A DNA stretch of 64,000 nt from SVTX01 sp045577415 (GCA_045577415.1 JAZNII010000045.1:4761-68760); one strand, 5' to 3'; counted from the first letter of the stretch, positions 16,670-25,156 are shown. The notes: a model not told the origin generated them from the letters alone. Translations and numbers: made by a program.

Positions 16670-16699
16670 AATTATCTCCATTCCGCCATGGTGCGGCGG
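16670..16699 (-). promoter_or_regulatory. GC-rich leader hairpin before plsY, shared with the ACT gene
   Basis: Reading on the minus strand, GCCGCCGC and GGCGG flank a short loop, followed directly by AATGGAGATAATTATG, where GGAG is the ribosome binding site and the last ATG the start. The same arrangement precedes the ACT gene at 38434. Confidence 0.6.
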
Positions 16700-16714
16700 C
16701 AAAAATACGATCTA

Positions 16715-16957
16715 TCAATTATTCTTCCTGTTGATAAGTCTTTGAAGTCTTTCTTTATTGGCTTTAAGTCTGTGGTCGCGCTCATCGGGGAGTGGAGTTA
16801 TCTCCGTGAGCGTCTCGCCGTCGGTTTCTGCGGCAAAGATGTCGCGAGCCTTCATGCCGTCGAGAGCCGACAACGGGCAGATAAGCTGTTCTCCGTCGTC
16901 GGAGATGCAGACGGCAAGATCGCCCTCAAGCCTGTCCACTGAAAATATCTTTTTCAT
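16715..16957 (-). CDS. DUF3006-family small protein
   Basis: Protein of 80 residues that fits DUF3006: a short beta-barrel-like start (FSVDRLEGDLAVCISDDG), a central strand (LICPLSALDG), and a basic helical tail (DHRLKANKERLQRLINRK). The function of the family is unknown. Its ATG lies within a few bases of the stop of the M24 peptidase upstream (stop TGA at 16959-16961), so it is probably translationally coupled to it. Confidence 0.8.
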   Translation of the reverse strand: MKKIFSVDRLEGDLAVCISDDGEQLICPLSALDGMKARDIFAAETDGETLTEITPLPDERDHRLKANKERLQRLINRKNN

Positions 16958-16958
16958 A

Positions 16959-18044
16959 TCAGAACAGCTCGATAAGCTCTTTGGGACTCTTTGTAAAATT
17001 GTAGGTAGAGCCGTCGTCGGGCATAATAGCGATCATATCCTCGATTCGGCAACCGTAAAGTCCCTCAATGTATATTCCGGGTTCATCGGTGACAACGTGA
17101 CCTTTCGCAAGTCTGAGATCCTCGGGCGATCTTCCCGAAAGAGAGGGGGACTCGTGGATATACATGCCCACTCCGTGACCGAGGGAGTGACCGAACCTGC
17201 CCTTATATCCCGCGTTATCGATTATGTCGCGAGCGATCTTGTCACAGTCACGGCAGAGATTGCCCTCCTTGATATGCTCAAGAGCGGTCTTTTGAGCGGT
17301 CAGAACTGTGTTGTAAAGCTTTTTTATTTCAGCGTCAGCCTTGCCAAGCACTACGGTTCGGGTCATGTCCGAGCAGTAGCCGTCAAATTTTGCGCCGTAG
17401 TCCATGGTGAAGAATCCCTTTTCAAGCTTGACATTTCTCGGAACGCCGTGGGGCAGAGAGGATGCCGAACCCGAAACCGCGATAGTATCAAAGGCAACGC
17501 CCTCGGATCCCTGTCGTCTCATAAAGAATTCAAGCTCCAAAGCAACCTCGATCTCGGTCATATTGGGAGTGATCACATTAAGAATATGAGTGAAAGCCGC
17601 GTCGGTGATAGCCTGCGCCTTCTTCATTTTTTCAATTTCGTCAAGGTCTTTGTAAAGACGGAGATTGTCGGCAATAGCAGACGCTCCGGGAACAAGCTCC
17701 ATGCCTACGAGCGCCTTCTTAAATCTCTCCATGGTTGCATAAGAAAGGGTAGCGTCCTCAAATGCGACGGTCTTGCATCCGTTTTCCTCAAGGAGAGAAC
17801 ACATAGTTATCCCCATAGTGTTTTCGGGCATGACCAGCTCAAAGTCGTTCTGGTTGACAGCTGCTCTTGCCGCCTCAATGTAGCGGAAGTCGGTGAGGAC
17901 GTAGGATTTGCCCTTGGTAACGAGAACGTAGCCGTCCTGATAGTCAAAATTAGTAATATATCGAATGTTTACATATGACGAAATTATAGCAGCATCAAAG
18001 CCCTGCTCCGCCATTTTCGCCTTAAATTTCTGAAGCTTGCTCAT
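16959..18044 (-). CDS. Xaa-Pro aminopeptidase-type M24 metallopeptidase
   Basis: Cytosolic peptidase of 361 residues that removes N-terminal residues next to proline. The N-terminal creatinase-like domain (residues 1-130, NIRYITNFDYQDGYVLV) precedes the pita-bread catalytic domain. All five metal ligands are visible: Asp in MDYGAKFDGYCSDMTRT (two Asp), His in GHSLGHGVGMYIHESPSL, Glu in VVTDEPGIYIEG and Glu in CRIEDMIAI. GAGG lies ~10 bp before the ATG. Operon partner of DUF3006 and plsY. It could also be named PepQ; the family does not separate the two cleanly by sequence. Confidence 0.92.
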   Translation of the reverse strand: MSKLQKFKAKMAEQGFDAAIISSYVNIRYITNFDYQDGYVLVTKGKSYVLTDFRYIEAARAAVNQNDFELVMPENTMGITMCSLLEENGCKTVAFEDATLSYATMERFKKALVGMELVPGASAIADNLRLYKDLDEIEKMKKAQAITDAAFTHILNVITPNMTEIEVALELEFFMRRQGSEGVAFDTIAVSGSASSLPHGVPRNVKLEKGFFTMDYGAKFDGYCSDMTRTVVLGKADAEIKKLYNTVLTAQKTALEHIKEGNLCRDCDKIARDIIDNAGYKGRFGHSLGHGVGMYIHESPSLSGRSPEDLRLAKGHVVTDEPGIYIEGLYGCRIEDMIAIMPDDGSTYNFTKSPKELIELF

Positions 18045-18109
18045 AATTATTTACCTCTTTATTTTTAAATTGCTTTTCGACCGAAGAGAGAAAAGCTACC
18101 TCAACTTTT

Positions 18110-18126
18110 CACTCTTCACTCTTCAC
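18110..18126. repeat. Short CACTCTT direct repeats
   Basis: The motif CACTCTT recurs at 7-bp period in the gap next to the endonuclease IV-like gene's stop (CACTCTTCACTCTTCAC). It is a simple-sequence tract; function unknown. Confidence 0.5.
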
Positions 18127-18975
18127 TTATGAAAAAATACTTTCATAGTATTTTTTCATACTCATCGCATCCTCGGGCTGTGTGCCGTCGGACTCGCAAA
18201 TGATCCTCGGCGCCCAGCCGTCCTTTGCGATCGCCTCCATAAGAGGCTCGAAATCAGGACCGAAAACAGAGTCGGAGAAGGTCAGATGCTTCTTTTCGCC
18301 TGCACCCGTGTATTCGATCTTGGAAAAATGACAGTGAAGATCCATAGCGTAGCTTTCGCCAAGACCCTCTGCAATTTTGTCAAATATCCGTCTGTAATCG
18401 TCCCTTGTTTTGAAAAGACCCTGCTCGCGTGCGTTAATATGACCGAAATCCACCACGGGAGCGTAGCGCTTGTCCACGCGGCACTGCTCGATAACCTCGT
18501 CAAGAGTACCTAACTGATTGACCTTTCCCATAGTCTCGATGCCGAGCTTGATATTGGTGTCTCCAATCGTCTCGATGACCTTATAAAGTGTGTCGCAGGA
18601 AAGCTTCATTGCCTCCTCGCGGGAGATCTTCGCGGCGCTTCCGCTATGGATAACGATTGTGTCAGCGCCAAGCAGATCTGCCGCCCAGAGGGACTTTTGA
18701 ATGTAATCGATGCTTTTCAGTCTCTTTTCGGGGTCAATTCCCGAAAGGGAAATGAAATAGGGAGTATGAAGTGACATCAAAATGCCGTATTTTTTTGCTT
18801 CCTCACCTATCTTGCGGAGAGTTGCTTCGCCAGCACTCAGTCCGTTGCCCGCCTCAAATTCGTATGCGTCGAGACCGTATTCCTTTACCCATTTGGGCGC
18901 TTGAACCGTCCCCATGCCGCCTTGGGCGTAGAAAAGATCGCCGTTGCCGCCGGGACCAAAGGTTGCTTTTTTCAT
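18127..18975 (-). CDS. Endonuclease IV-like TIM-barrel protein (AP endonuclease family 2)
   Basis: Protein of 282 residues with the xylose isomerase-like TIM barrel of the Nfo family, which in its classical form cuts DNA at abasic sites. The metal-site positions are conserved in order: SLHTPY, VIHSGSA, GIETMG, VVDFGHINA, DLHCHFS and ICESDG. This fits a three-zinc site, so nuclease activity is plausible, though distant family members are sugar isomerases. AGGGGA precedes the ATG by 6 bp, and its ATG overlaps the stop of the YqeG gene (ATGA), so the two are coupled. Confidence 0.8.
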   Translation of the reverse strand: MKKATFGPGGNGDLFYAQGGMGTVQAPKWVKEYGLDAYEFEAGNGLSAGEATLRKIGEEAKKYGILMSLHTPYFISLSGIDPEKRLKSIDYIQKSLWAADLLGADTIVIHSGSAAKISREEAMKLSCDTLYKVIETIGDTNIKLGIETMGKVNQLGTLDEVIEQCRVDKRYAPVVDFGHINAREQGLFKTRDDYRRIFDKIAEGLGESYAMDLHCHFSKIEYTGAGEKKHLTFSDSVFGPDFEPLMEAIAKDGWAPRIICESDGTQPEDAMSMKKYYESIFS

Positions 18976-19538
18976 TTATTTCCCCTGTTTTTCTTATATT
19001 TTTTCTCTAACCAAAAGGAGCAAACAGTTGCCGAGTCGCCGCCGTGGAGCTTGACGTATCTCTTGATGTGACGAACCTCCATAGCGCGCTTACTCCTGAA
19101 AAACGCGTTGTTTTTGTCGCGTATGGGAGGGACTATAATGGTGCGAAGTCCTATGTGCTTACCTGCCGCCGCGTCGGTCAGGAGCTGATCGCCGAGCATC
19201 CCGGTGTTAGTCTTGTCCGTACCCATAGCCGCCATCGCTTTTTTGAGGTTTTTAGCGAAGGGCTTGCCGCTCTTGTAATATGCGGGGAGACCAAGCGTGG
19301 CGTTAAAAAGCTCGACTCGCTCGCGGTCGTTGTTCGACACCAAGGTCGCCTTGATGCCGTTTGCCGCCAGTGACTTAAACCACTCTCTGATATTGTCGTC
19401 AGGCTCGGGCATCTCGTAGGGAGCGAGAGTGTTGTCTATGTCAATAAGCAGAGCATTGACACCTATTTCATGCAAAAACTCGGGAGTGACCTCTCTGTAC
19501 GTTGCAAATATGTAATCGGGCAAAAGCCAGCTTGCCAT
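18972..19538 (-). CDS. YqeG-family HAD phosphatase
   Basis: HAD-superfamily protein of 188 residues. I start at ATG 19538 with AAAGGAG 6 bp upstream, not at 19580. HAD motif I is DIDNTLAPYE, motif II VSNND, the Lys of motif III lies in YYKSGKPFAKNL, and motif IV is MLGDQLLTDAAAG. These mark the YqeG (IIIA) subfamily, related to phosphatidylglycerophosphate phosphatase Gep4, so a role in phospholipid synthesis is possible; it is not proven in bacteria. The gene is the first of a minus-strand series with its own promoter at 19597-19625. Confidence 0.9.
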   Translation of the reverse strand: MASWLLPDYIFATYREVTPEFLHEIGVNALLIDIDNTLAPYEMPEPDDNIREWFKSLAANGIKATLVSNNDRERVELFNATLGLPAYYKSGKPFAKNLKKAMAAMGTDKTNTGMLGDQLLTDAAAGKHIGLRTIIVPPIRDKNNAFFRSKRAMEVRHIKRYVKLHGGDSATVCSFWLEKKYKKNRGNK

Positions 19539-19596
19539 AAGCGCTCCTTTCGGAGTTTTTATGATGACACAAAACTCCATATTACTCTAATTATAT

Positions 19597-19625
19597 ATTA
19601 TACTATAAAATAGCATAACTATCAA
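19597..19625 (-). promoter_or_regulatory. Promoter of the yqeG minus-strand operon
   Basis: On the minus strand TTGATA (19620-19625), 17 bp, TATAAT (19597-19602), 59 bp before the start at 19538. Confidence 0.8.
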
Positions 19626-19735
19626 GGGTTTTTTGAATATTTTTTGTCTTTTTATCTTAAAAATCATTTCAAAAGCATTAGTGACACGAGAAAATCGGTT
19701 CAATGCAAAAAAGATAATAATACTATAAGCATCTC

Positions 19736-19764
19736 TTGACAAAAAGGCGACTTTGTGCTATAAT
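19736..19764 (+). promoter_or_regulatory. Perfect consensus promoter for the DUF2752 gene
   Basis: TTGACA (19736-19741), 17 bp, TATAAT (19759-19764), 32 bp before GTG 19796. Confidence 0.88.
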
Positions 19765-19795
19765 CACGTTGCTTTGAATGGAAGGAGGGGAGAGC

Positions 19796-20233
19796 GTGGG
19801 CAATTTTTTTGTTAAGCTATGGAAAAAGCACAAGACCGAAATATTCATAATATGCGGAATTATAGCCATATACGCGGTTTTATCCGTGCTTGGCGTAGCC
19901 ACCTGTCCCTCAAAGGTGTTCTTTGGAATTCCTTGTCCCGGATGCGGAATAAGCAGAGCGTTTATGAGTGTGCTTCGGCTTGATTTTGCGGCGGCGTTTG
20001 AATATAATCCGTTGTGGATAGTGGTACCCGTAGCCCTGGTCGCAGTCACGGTGCTTTCGGTCTATGAAAAAAATACGGCGGCAGACATCACGATATTCGT
20101 CTTTATTGCGCTCGCGTTTGCAATTTACCTCTACCGAATAATATTTACCGATGACGCTGTAGTGTCGTGGGATTTTGAATCGGGACTCATCTACCGCGGA
20201 ATAATGTGGATCGTTGATTTGTTTAAAAAGTAA
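19796..20233 (+). CDS. DUF2752 membrane protein
   Basis: Small membrane protein of 145 residues. I choose GTG 19796 as start because AAGGAGGGG (19782-19790) is correctly placed for it, while the ATG at 19778 lies in front of that ribosome binding site. Three or four hydrophobic segments are present, with the family hallmark FFGIPCPGCGISRAF between the first two and a Pro-Leu-Trp (EYNPLWIVV) after it. The CxGC motif suggests metal or redox chemistry, but the family function is unknown. It is a single-gene unit between a perfect promoter and a 15-bp terminator. Confidence 0.88.
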   Translation: MGNFFVKLWKKHKTEIFIICGIIAIYAVLSVLGVATCPSKVFFGIPCPGCGISRAFMSVLRLDFAAAFEYNPLWIVVPVALVAVTVLSVYEKNTAADITIFVFIALAFAIYLYRIIFTDDAVVSWDFESGLIYRGIMWIVDLFKK

Positions 20234-20298
20234 CCCCCCTATAAAAAACGAACTGCCCGCAAGCGGACAGCGTGGGGTCAATCGGTGACAAACACTAA

Positions 20299-20333
20299 GA
20301 AAAGGCAAATGGGATGAACCCATTTGCCTTTTC
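20299..20333. terminator. Bidirectional terminator between DUF2752 and tRNA-Thr
   Basis: A perfect 15-bp stem, GAAAAGGCAAATGGG with CCCATTTGCCTTTTC, loop ATGAA. It serves the DUF2752 gene on plus and tRNA-Thr on minus. Between 20234 and 20298 I see only a short CCGC-aa-GCGG hairpin. Confidence 0.92.
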
Positions 20334-20334
20334 T

Positions 20335-20409
20335 TGGAGCTGGTGGTGGGATTTGAACCCACGGCCTATTGATTACGAATCAATTGCGCTACCCCTGCGC
20401 CACACCAGC
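20335..20409 (-). tRNA. tRNA-Thr (anticodon CGT)
   Basis: Minus strand. Acceptor GCTGGTG pairs with CACCAGC; the anticodon stem ATTGA/TCAAT encloses TTCGTAA (anticodon CGT); T-arm GTGGGTTCAAATCCCAC. CCA is encoded at 20335-20337. Confidence 0.96.
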
Positions 20410-20418
20410 GACCCATAT

Positions 20419-20447
20419 ATTATATCACACTTCCAAAAGATTTGCAA
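20419..20447 (-). promoter_or_regulatory. Promoter of tRNA-Thr
   Basis: On the minus strand TTGCAA (20442-20447), 17 bp, TATAAT (20419-20424), 10 bp before the tRNA. Confidence 0.8.
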
Positions 20448-20585
20448 TAGGTTTTTTGAAAAAATTTGCATTAATTTTGGTACCGTTTCAGCGACTCTCA
20501 ATGCAGTTATTATTACGTGACTTGAAGTTTTGTATTGTTTTTGTTTTTCGGGACAAACTAATCAAAAACGACAGGGAGTTATCTT

Positions 20586-21881
20586 ATGAGTTCACTTTGG
20601 CGCGAAGACGTTAAAATGCCCGAATTCGGAACTTTGAATAAAAACGAAAAGACCGACGTTCTCATCATCGGAGGAGGCATCGCGGGAATTTTGACGGCGC
20701 ATTTTTTGAGAGAGCAAAGCATCGACTATATCCTCGTTGAGTCGGGTCGCCTCTGCGGCGGCGTGACGGGAAACACTACGGCGAAGCTGACCCTATCTCA
20801 CGGATTGATATATAGCAAAATAGTTAAGGAATACGGTGTGGAGCGGGCGCAGTCCTATCTCCACGGCAATATTTCCGCGCTGAAAAAGTACGGAGAGCTG
20901 TGTAAAAATATAGATTGCGACTACGAGGTCAAGGACAATTATGTTTACTCCACCGATGACCGAAAAAAGATCGAGGACGAGGTGAAAACACTTCAAGACA
21001 TCGGTTACAAAGCTGACTTTTGCGAAAATCTGCCTCTGCCTATAAAGACGGTTGGCGCGGTCAGATGTGGTGGACAGGCGCAGTTTCATCCGCTGAAGTT
21101 TTTGTCGGAGATCGCAAAGGATCTGAACGTTTTTGAGCATACCCACATTGAAAACGTTGAGGGGAACAGGGCGTTTACCGAAGAATATCACATCGACGCG
21201 AAAAAAATAATAATGACGGCGCATTTTCCCTTTATAGACCGTCACGGCGGTTTTTTTCTCAAAATGTATCAGCACCGCTCCTACGTTTTGGCGCTTGATG
21301 GAGCAAAAGACCTTGACGGGATGTACGTGGACAAAAATAAGACGGGTCTTTCATTCAGAAATCACAAAAATCTGTTGCTTTTGGGCGGCGGAGGACACAG
21401 AACGGGAAAGCAGGGCGGCGGATATAGCGAGCTTCGCACCACAGCAAGGCTTTATTATCCCGACGCTGAAGAAAAATTTCATTGGGCGGCGCAGGACTGC
21501 ATGACCCTTGACGGGATGCCCTACGTCGGTCAGTATTCAAAATGCACCCCCGATATGCTTGTAGCTACGGGATTTAACAAGTGGGGAATGACAAACGCTA
21601 TGATGTCGGCAATGGCGCTTTGTGACGCCGTACTTGGAAAGCAAAACGAGCTTTTGGATGCTCTGAACCCATCAAGATGTATACTTCACCCACAGCTTGC
21701 AATCAACGGCTTTGAGACCCTTACAAACATTCTGCGGCCCACCGCGCCGAGATGCTCTCATTTAGGTTGCGCCCTCAAATGGAACAAGGCTGAGAAGAGC
21801 TGGGACTGTCCCTGCCACGGCTCGCGTTTTGCCGAGGACGGCAGAGTGCTTGATAATCCCGCCAACGGAAAATTGAAGTAA
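20586..21881 (+). CDS. FAD-dependent oxidoreductase with C-terminal Rieske [2Fe-2S] domain
   Basis: Protein of 431 residues. A DAO-type FAD fold starts with the dinucleotide motif VLIIGGGIAGILTAHFL (residues ~25-42), followed by ESGRLCGGVTGNTTAKLTLSHG. After a DAO substrate domain the last ~60 residues form a short Rieske domain with both cluster pairs, PRCSHLGCALKW and WDCPCHGSRF. The architecture is known from GlcD/DadA-like oxidoreductases in Bacillota; the substrate is not known. AGGGAG is 8 bp before the ATG. The Rieske domain ends soon after CPCHGSRF, as in other short forms. It is monocistronic, ending at a bidirectional terminator. Confidence 0.9.
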   Translation: MSSLWREDVKMPEFGTLNKNEKTDVLIIGGGIAGILTAHFLREQSIDYILVESGRLCGGVTGNTTAKLTLSHGLIYSKIVKEYGVERAQSYLHGNISALKKYGELCKNIDCDYEVKDNYVYSTDDRKKIEDEVKTLQDIGYKADFCENLPLPIKTVGAVRCGGQAQFHPLKFLSEIAKDLNVFEHTHIENVEGNRAFTEEYHIDAKKIIMTAHFPFIDRHGGFFLKMYQHRSYVLALDGAKDLDGMYVDKNKTGLSFRNHKNLLLLGGGGHRTGKQGGGYSELRTTARLYYPDAEEKFHWAAQDCMTLDGMPYVGQYSKCTPDMLVATGFNKWGMTNAMMSAMALCDAVLGKQNELLDALNPSRCILHPQLAINGFETLTNILRPTAPRCSHLGCALKWNKAEKSWDCPCHGSRFAEDGRVLDNPANGKLK

Positions 21882-21912
21882 CAAGGTATGTTAATAATAG
21901 AGTAGTTTCATA

Positions 21913-21945
21913 AAAAATCAGGCGACCAACGGTCGCCCGATTTTT
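21913..21945. terminator. Bidirectional terminator between the oxidoreductase and thyX
   Basis: AAAAATC-x-GGCGACC and GGTCGCC-x-GATTTTT around AAC, with A- and T-runs on both sides. Confidence 0.9.
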
Positions 21946-21949
21946 ACAA

Positions 21950-22495
21950 TTATTCTTCTTTACCCGTGAGATACTTTTTATAAAGACCGCAGGGATTGAA
22001 CTCGGTGCATCTGCCTCCGCGGTAGGAGCACATAGGCTCAAGAGTGCCGACAAATTCGGGACACTGCTCCTCAACAAGTTTGACGATCTCCGCCATGACC
22101 TTGCGGGTGTATGGGTCTGCCTGCATACAAAGACGGCGGCGAGCCATAAACATAAGCTCCTGAGCGTTTATGTACATCATGTGAGAAACGGGAGAGTCCT
22201 GAGGCGCCTTTGTGCGGTCATAGTTCTCCTGACGGTCGTTTCTCTGGCTCTGAACGAAATGAGTAACACCGATAAAGTGACGGCAAAAGTGAACCGAAAC
22301 GTAATAGGGTATCACCATCTTGATGCAGAAATTAAGAGTTCTTATGGGACTATGCTCACTTAAAAGCAGCTTGTGTCTCCACTCGGCGGTGGGGAGCTTG
22401 GTGCTTGTCTTTCCCACGGTGTTGAGGGTGCAGAGCTTGCAAAGCATCCAATCTTCTTCGGTGGGGTATTTTAAAAGCTCAACGGTGAAATCCAT
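21950..22495 (-). CDS. thyX: ThyX-like flavin-dependent thymidylate synthase, divergent
   Basis: Protein of 181 residues. ThyX makes dTMP from dUMP with FAD and methylene-tetrahydrofolate. The family core is visible in SPIRTLNFCIKMVIPYYVSVHFCRHFI and the following QSQRNDR, cut here as SPIRTLNF, SVHFCRHF and HFVQSQRNDR. The classical signature is RHR-x7-S; here it reads RHF-x8-S, one residue longer and with Phe for the third residue. The C-terminal Cys-rich part (EPMCSYRGGRCTEFNPCG) is unusual for ThyX. I call it a ThyX family member, with activity likely but not certain. GGAG precedes the ATG by ~9 bp; it is monocistronic. Confidence 0.82.
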   Translation of the reverse strand: MDFTVELLKYPTEEDWMLCKLCTLNTVGKTSTKLPTAEWRHKLLLSEHSPIRTLNFCIKMVIPYYVSVHFCRHFIGVTHFVQSQRNDRQENYDRTKAPQDSPVSHMMYINAQELMFMARRRLCMQADPYTRKVMAEIVKLVEEQCPEFVGTLEPMCSYRGGRCTEFNPCGLYKKYLTGKEE

Positions 22496-22537
22496 ATTTT
22501 TCGTCTCCTAAATACAAATTTGGCTCTTATTAGACTA

Positions 22538-22566
22538 ATTTTAGCACATTACTTCACCTAAGTCAA
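22538..22566 (-). promoter_or_regulatory. Promoter of thyX
   Basis: On the minus strand TTGACT (22561-22566), 17 bp, TAAAAT (22538-22543). Confidence 0.72.
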
Positions 22567-22590
22567 GAGGAATATGGCTCAATAACCCAT

Positions 22591-23703
22591 TTATTCCTCA
22601 AATTTCGCTGCGACCTGCTTGAGAAGCTCTCGGATGGGGAGCTTCTGAGGGCAGATCTCCTCGCAAGCTCCGCAACCGATGCAGTCACTTGCCTTGCCTT
22701 TGTCCTTGGTGAAAATTCCGTAATAAAATTCCGAATTCCAATTTTTCCACTTATTTTTCTCATTCATACAAGCGAAAAGCTTGGGGATAGAGATGTCCTT
22801 AGGGCAACCGTCCACACAATAGCGGCAGGAGGTGCAGGAGATCAGATTTTTGCTCTTTATGATCTCGCAGACCTTTTTGACTGCGTCAAGCTCGCCCTCG
22901 TTAAGGGGCTTGAAATCGACCATAGAGGAAAGATTGTCGCGCATCATATCCATATTGCCCATACCTGAAAGCACCATAAATATACCCTCGTGACCTGCGG
23001 CAAAGCGGATGGCATAGCTTGCGTGACTTCCACCGCCAAGAGCATCAAACACCGCCGCCGCGTCGTCAGGAAGATTGACGAGACTTCCACCCTTGACAGG
23101 CTCCATAACGATCACAGGCTTTCCGTGTTTCCGACAGGTCTCAAGACAGAGTCGGGACTGAACCGATGCATCCTCAAAATCGAGATAATTGAACTGTATC
23201 TGTACCACCTCGATCTGAGGGTATTCTGTAAGTATTTCGTCAAGAATGTCTGCGGTGTCGTGGAAGGAGATGCCGAGATGACCTATCTTGCCTTCCTTTT
23301 TAAGCTCAAGGCAGGTCTCGTAAGCCTTACAAGCCTTATATTTTTGAAAATTCGTTCTGTTCTGGGCGTGCATGAGGTAAAAATCGAAGTAGTCAACGCC
23401 GCAGATCTTCAGCTGTTCCTCAAATAAAGGACGGATGTCGTCTTCCTTTTCAAAATGAGGGTTCGATAGCTTGTTGGTGAGGACGTAGCTCTCGCGAGGA
23501 TAGCGGGATGCGAGGCATTCGCGCAGAGCAACCTCGCTCTTGCCGCTAAGATAGCCATGAGCGGTGTCAAAATAGTTGAATCCTGCCTCTAAAAAGGCAT
23601 CTACCATCAGACAGACCTCGGCAGTGTCCACCTCGCCGTCCTTCATAGGAAAGCGCATACAACCAAATCCAAAATTCTTTTTTACTTTATCAAAAATTGC
23701 CAT
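22591..23703 (-). CDS. Aldo/keto reductase with two C-terminal [4Fe-4S] clusters
   Basis: Protein of 370 residues. Residues ~1-270 form an aldo/keto reductase TIM barrel (GFGCMRFP, then FNYFDTAHGYLSGKSE with catalytic Asp and Tyr, VLTNKLS with the Lys, and DFYLMHAQN with the His). The last ~90 residues carry two ferredoxin motifs, CTSCRYCVDGCPKDI and CIGCGACEEICPQKL. The fusion is common in gut anaerobes and suggests ferredoxin-linked carbonyl reduction; the substrate is unknown. AGAGG lies 8 bp before the ATG. Confidence 0.92.
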   Translation of the reverse strand: MAIFDKVKKNFGFGCMRFPMKDGEVDTAEVCLMVDAFLEAGFNYFDTAHGYLSGKSEVALRECLASRYPRESYVLTNKLSNPHFEKEDDIRPLFEEQLKICGVDYFDFYLMHAQNRTNFQKYKACKAYETCLELKKEGKIGHLGISFHDTADILDEILTEYPQIEVVQIQFNYLDFEDASVQSRLCLETCRKHGKPVIVMEPVKGGSLVNLPDDAAAVFDALGGGSHASYAIRFAAGHEGIFMVLSGMGNMDMMRDNLSSMVDFKPLNEGELDAVKKVCEIIKSKNLISCTSCRYCVDGCPKDISIPKLFACMNEKNKWKNWNSEFYYGIFTKDKGKASDCIGCGACEEICPQKLPIRELLKQVAAKFEE

Positions 23704-23732
23704 ATTTTTACCTCTCTGCGTTTATTATATTA

Positions 23733-23762
23733 ATTATACATCAAAAAGAGGGATTTTGTCAA
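23733..23762 (-). promoter_or_regulatory. Promoter of the aldo/keto reductase gene
   Basis: On the minus strand TTGACA (23757-23762), 18 bp, TATAAT (23733-23738), 30 bp before the start. Confidence 0.78.
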
Positions 23763-23777
23763 GATGTGACCGTATAG

Positions 23778-23806
23778 TTGACAAAAAATAATATTAGTGG
23801 TAAAAT
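23778..23806 (+). promoter_or_regulatory. Promoter of the two-component system
   Basis: TTGACA (23778-23783), 17 bp, TAAAAT (23801-23806). It diverges from the aldo/keto reductase promoter, only 15 bp away. Confidence 0.75.
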
Positions 23807-23893
23807 AAGTTATGATCAAAATTATGAATATGCCAAGGTTGACGGAACTGAAATCTTGACATAACGCAATAATGGCTTTGAGGAGGTGAGAGG

Positions 23894-25156
23894 ATGCCTG
23901 AGATAAATATTGCTCTGGATATTTTCGGAATTATAGCCACTTTAATAATATTTTTCAGTTGTCTTGAAGAAAGAATAAAAAAAGAAACTAAATCCAACAG
24001 CTTCTTACTTTTGATGGCGACAATTATTCTGACACTTGTGGCAGATATATTCGGTTGGATAGGAGAAGGAAATACCGCCCTTGCGGTTATGACTGTGGTG
24101 GGAAATACCGTGGCGGCGTGTCTTGGATATCTTGCTATATTCTTTTTCATTCTGTATCTGAAAGAAAACCTATATCGAAGAAGTCCTGCGGCAAGAGCTA
24201 TCGTTATAATATTTGCGGTGGTATGCGTGGCATCGATAATAATGGTTTCGCTGAATTGCTACCACGGAACCTCCTATCATATAGACGGAGATGGTCATTT
24301 CGTCCACGGAGCCGATAAAGTGCTTATGATGACACATCTTATTTTCCCCCTGCTTTCCTTCCTCACAATATTCCTTATGGTGTTGACGGCAAGGGGCATA
24401 AGCGCAAAGGACAGACTGATATACCTGTCTTATGCAGTATTTCCCACGGCAGGAGTGATTTTTGACTACACCGTTCACGGCTGGTCGCTGACCTATATCG
24501 GCTTGGTCATAAGCACTATGATAATCTTTACCAGCATTTATCTGCAAAAGCGCAGACTGATACAAGAGCAGAGAGCCGCGCTTATGATGTCGCAGATAAA
24601 CCCTCATTTTATGTATAATACCTTGACAACCATCGCATCGCTTTGCGAGATAGACCCCAAGCAGGCAAAAACTCTTACCATCGAATTTTCCTCATTCCTT
24701 CGTCAGAATCTGGACACGATGACCTCATCAGAGCTTATCCCCTTTGAGCAGGAGCTTAGACACGTGGGGTGCTATCTGAAGATAGAAAAGGCAAGATTTG
24801 CGGATAAGATAAACGTGGTCTACGCCATAGATTGTAAGAATTTTGTGCTTCCCGCCCTGACTATTCAGCCCTTGGTTGAGAACGCTGTCAAGCACGGAAT
24901 TACCAAGAAAAGGGGCGGCGGAACCGTAAAAATATCCACGTACCGTACTGAAAAATCTTACGTAGTGGAGATAAAGGATGACGGCGTTGGCTTTGATGTC
25001 GAGATGATGCTGGCTAATAATGACCGAATAGGCATCAATAACGTCCGAAGCCGCTTGAAGGATATGTGCGGCGGAACTCTTGAGATAAAGAGCAAGGTTG
25101 GAGTCGGAACACGTATAACGGTTGAAATACCGGACAACAAGAGGAACAGAATATGA
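23894..25156 (+). CDS. LytS-type sensor histidine kinase with 7-TM N-terminus
   Basis: Membrane sensor kinase of 420 residues. The N-terminal ~225 residues hold seven hydrophobic segments (like the PF16927 7TM sensor region). The kinase core is of the His_kinase/LytS class: SQINPHFMYNTLTTIASL with phospho-accepting His238, then the HATPase domain with LTIQPLVENAVKHGI and DDGVGFD and GIGINNVRSRL-type G boxes. It lacks a PAS or HAMP domain. AGGAGGTGAGAGG precedes the ATG. Its stop overlaps the ATG of the response regulator (ATGA), so the two form a pair. The signal is unknown, but the operon downstream suggests control of surface-matrix proteins. Confidence 0.9.
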   Translation: MPEINIALDIFGIIATLIIFFSCLEERIKKETKSNSFLLLMATIILTLVADIFGWIGEGNTALAVMTVVGNTVAACLGYLAIFFFILYLKENLYRRSPAARAIVIIFAVVCVASIIMVSLNCYHGTSYHIDGDGHFVHGADKVLMMTHLIFPLLSFLTIFLMVLTARGISAKDRLIYLSYAVFPTAGVIFDYTVHGWSLTYIGLVISTMIIFTSIYLQKRRLIQEQRAALMMSQINPHFMYNTLTTIASLCEIDPKQAKTLTIEFSSFLRQNLDTMTSSELIPFEQELRHVGCYLKIEKARFADKINVVYAIDCKNFVLPALTIQPLVENAVKHGITKKRGGGTVKISTYRTEKSYVVEIKDDGVGFDVEMMLANNDRIGINNVRSRLKDMCGGTLEIKSKVGVGTRITVEIPDNKRNRI

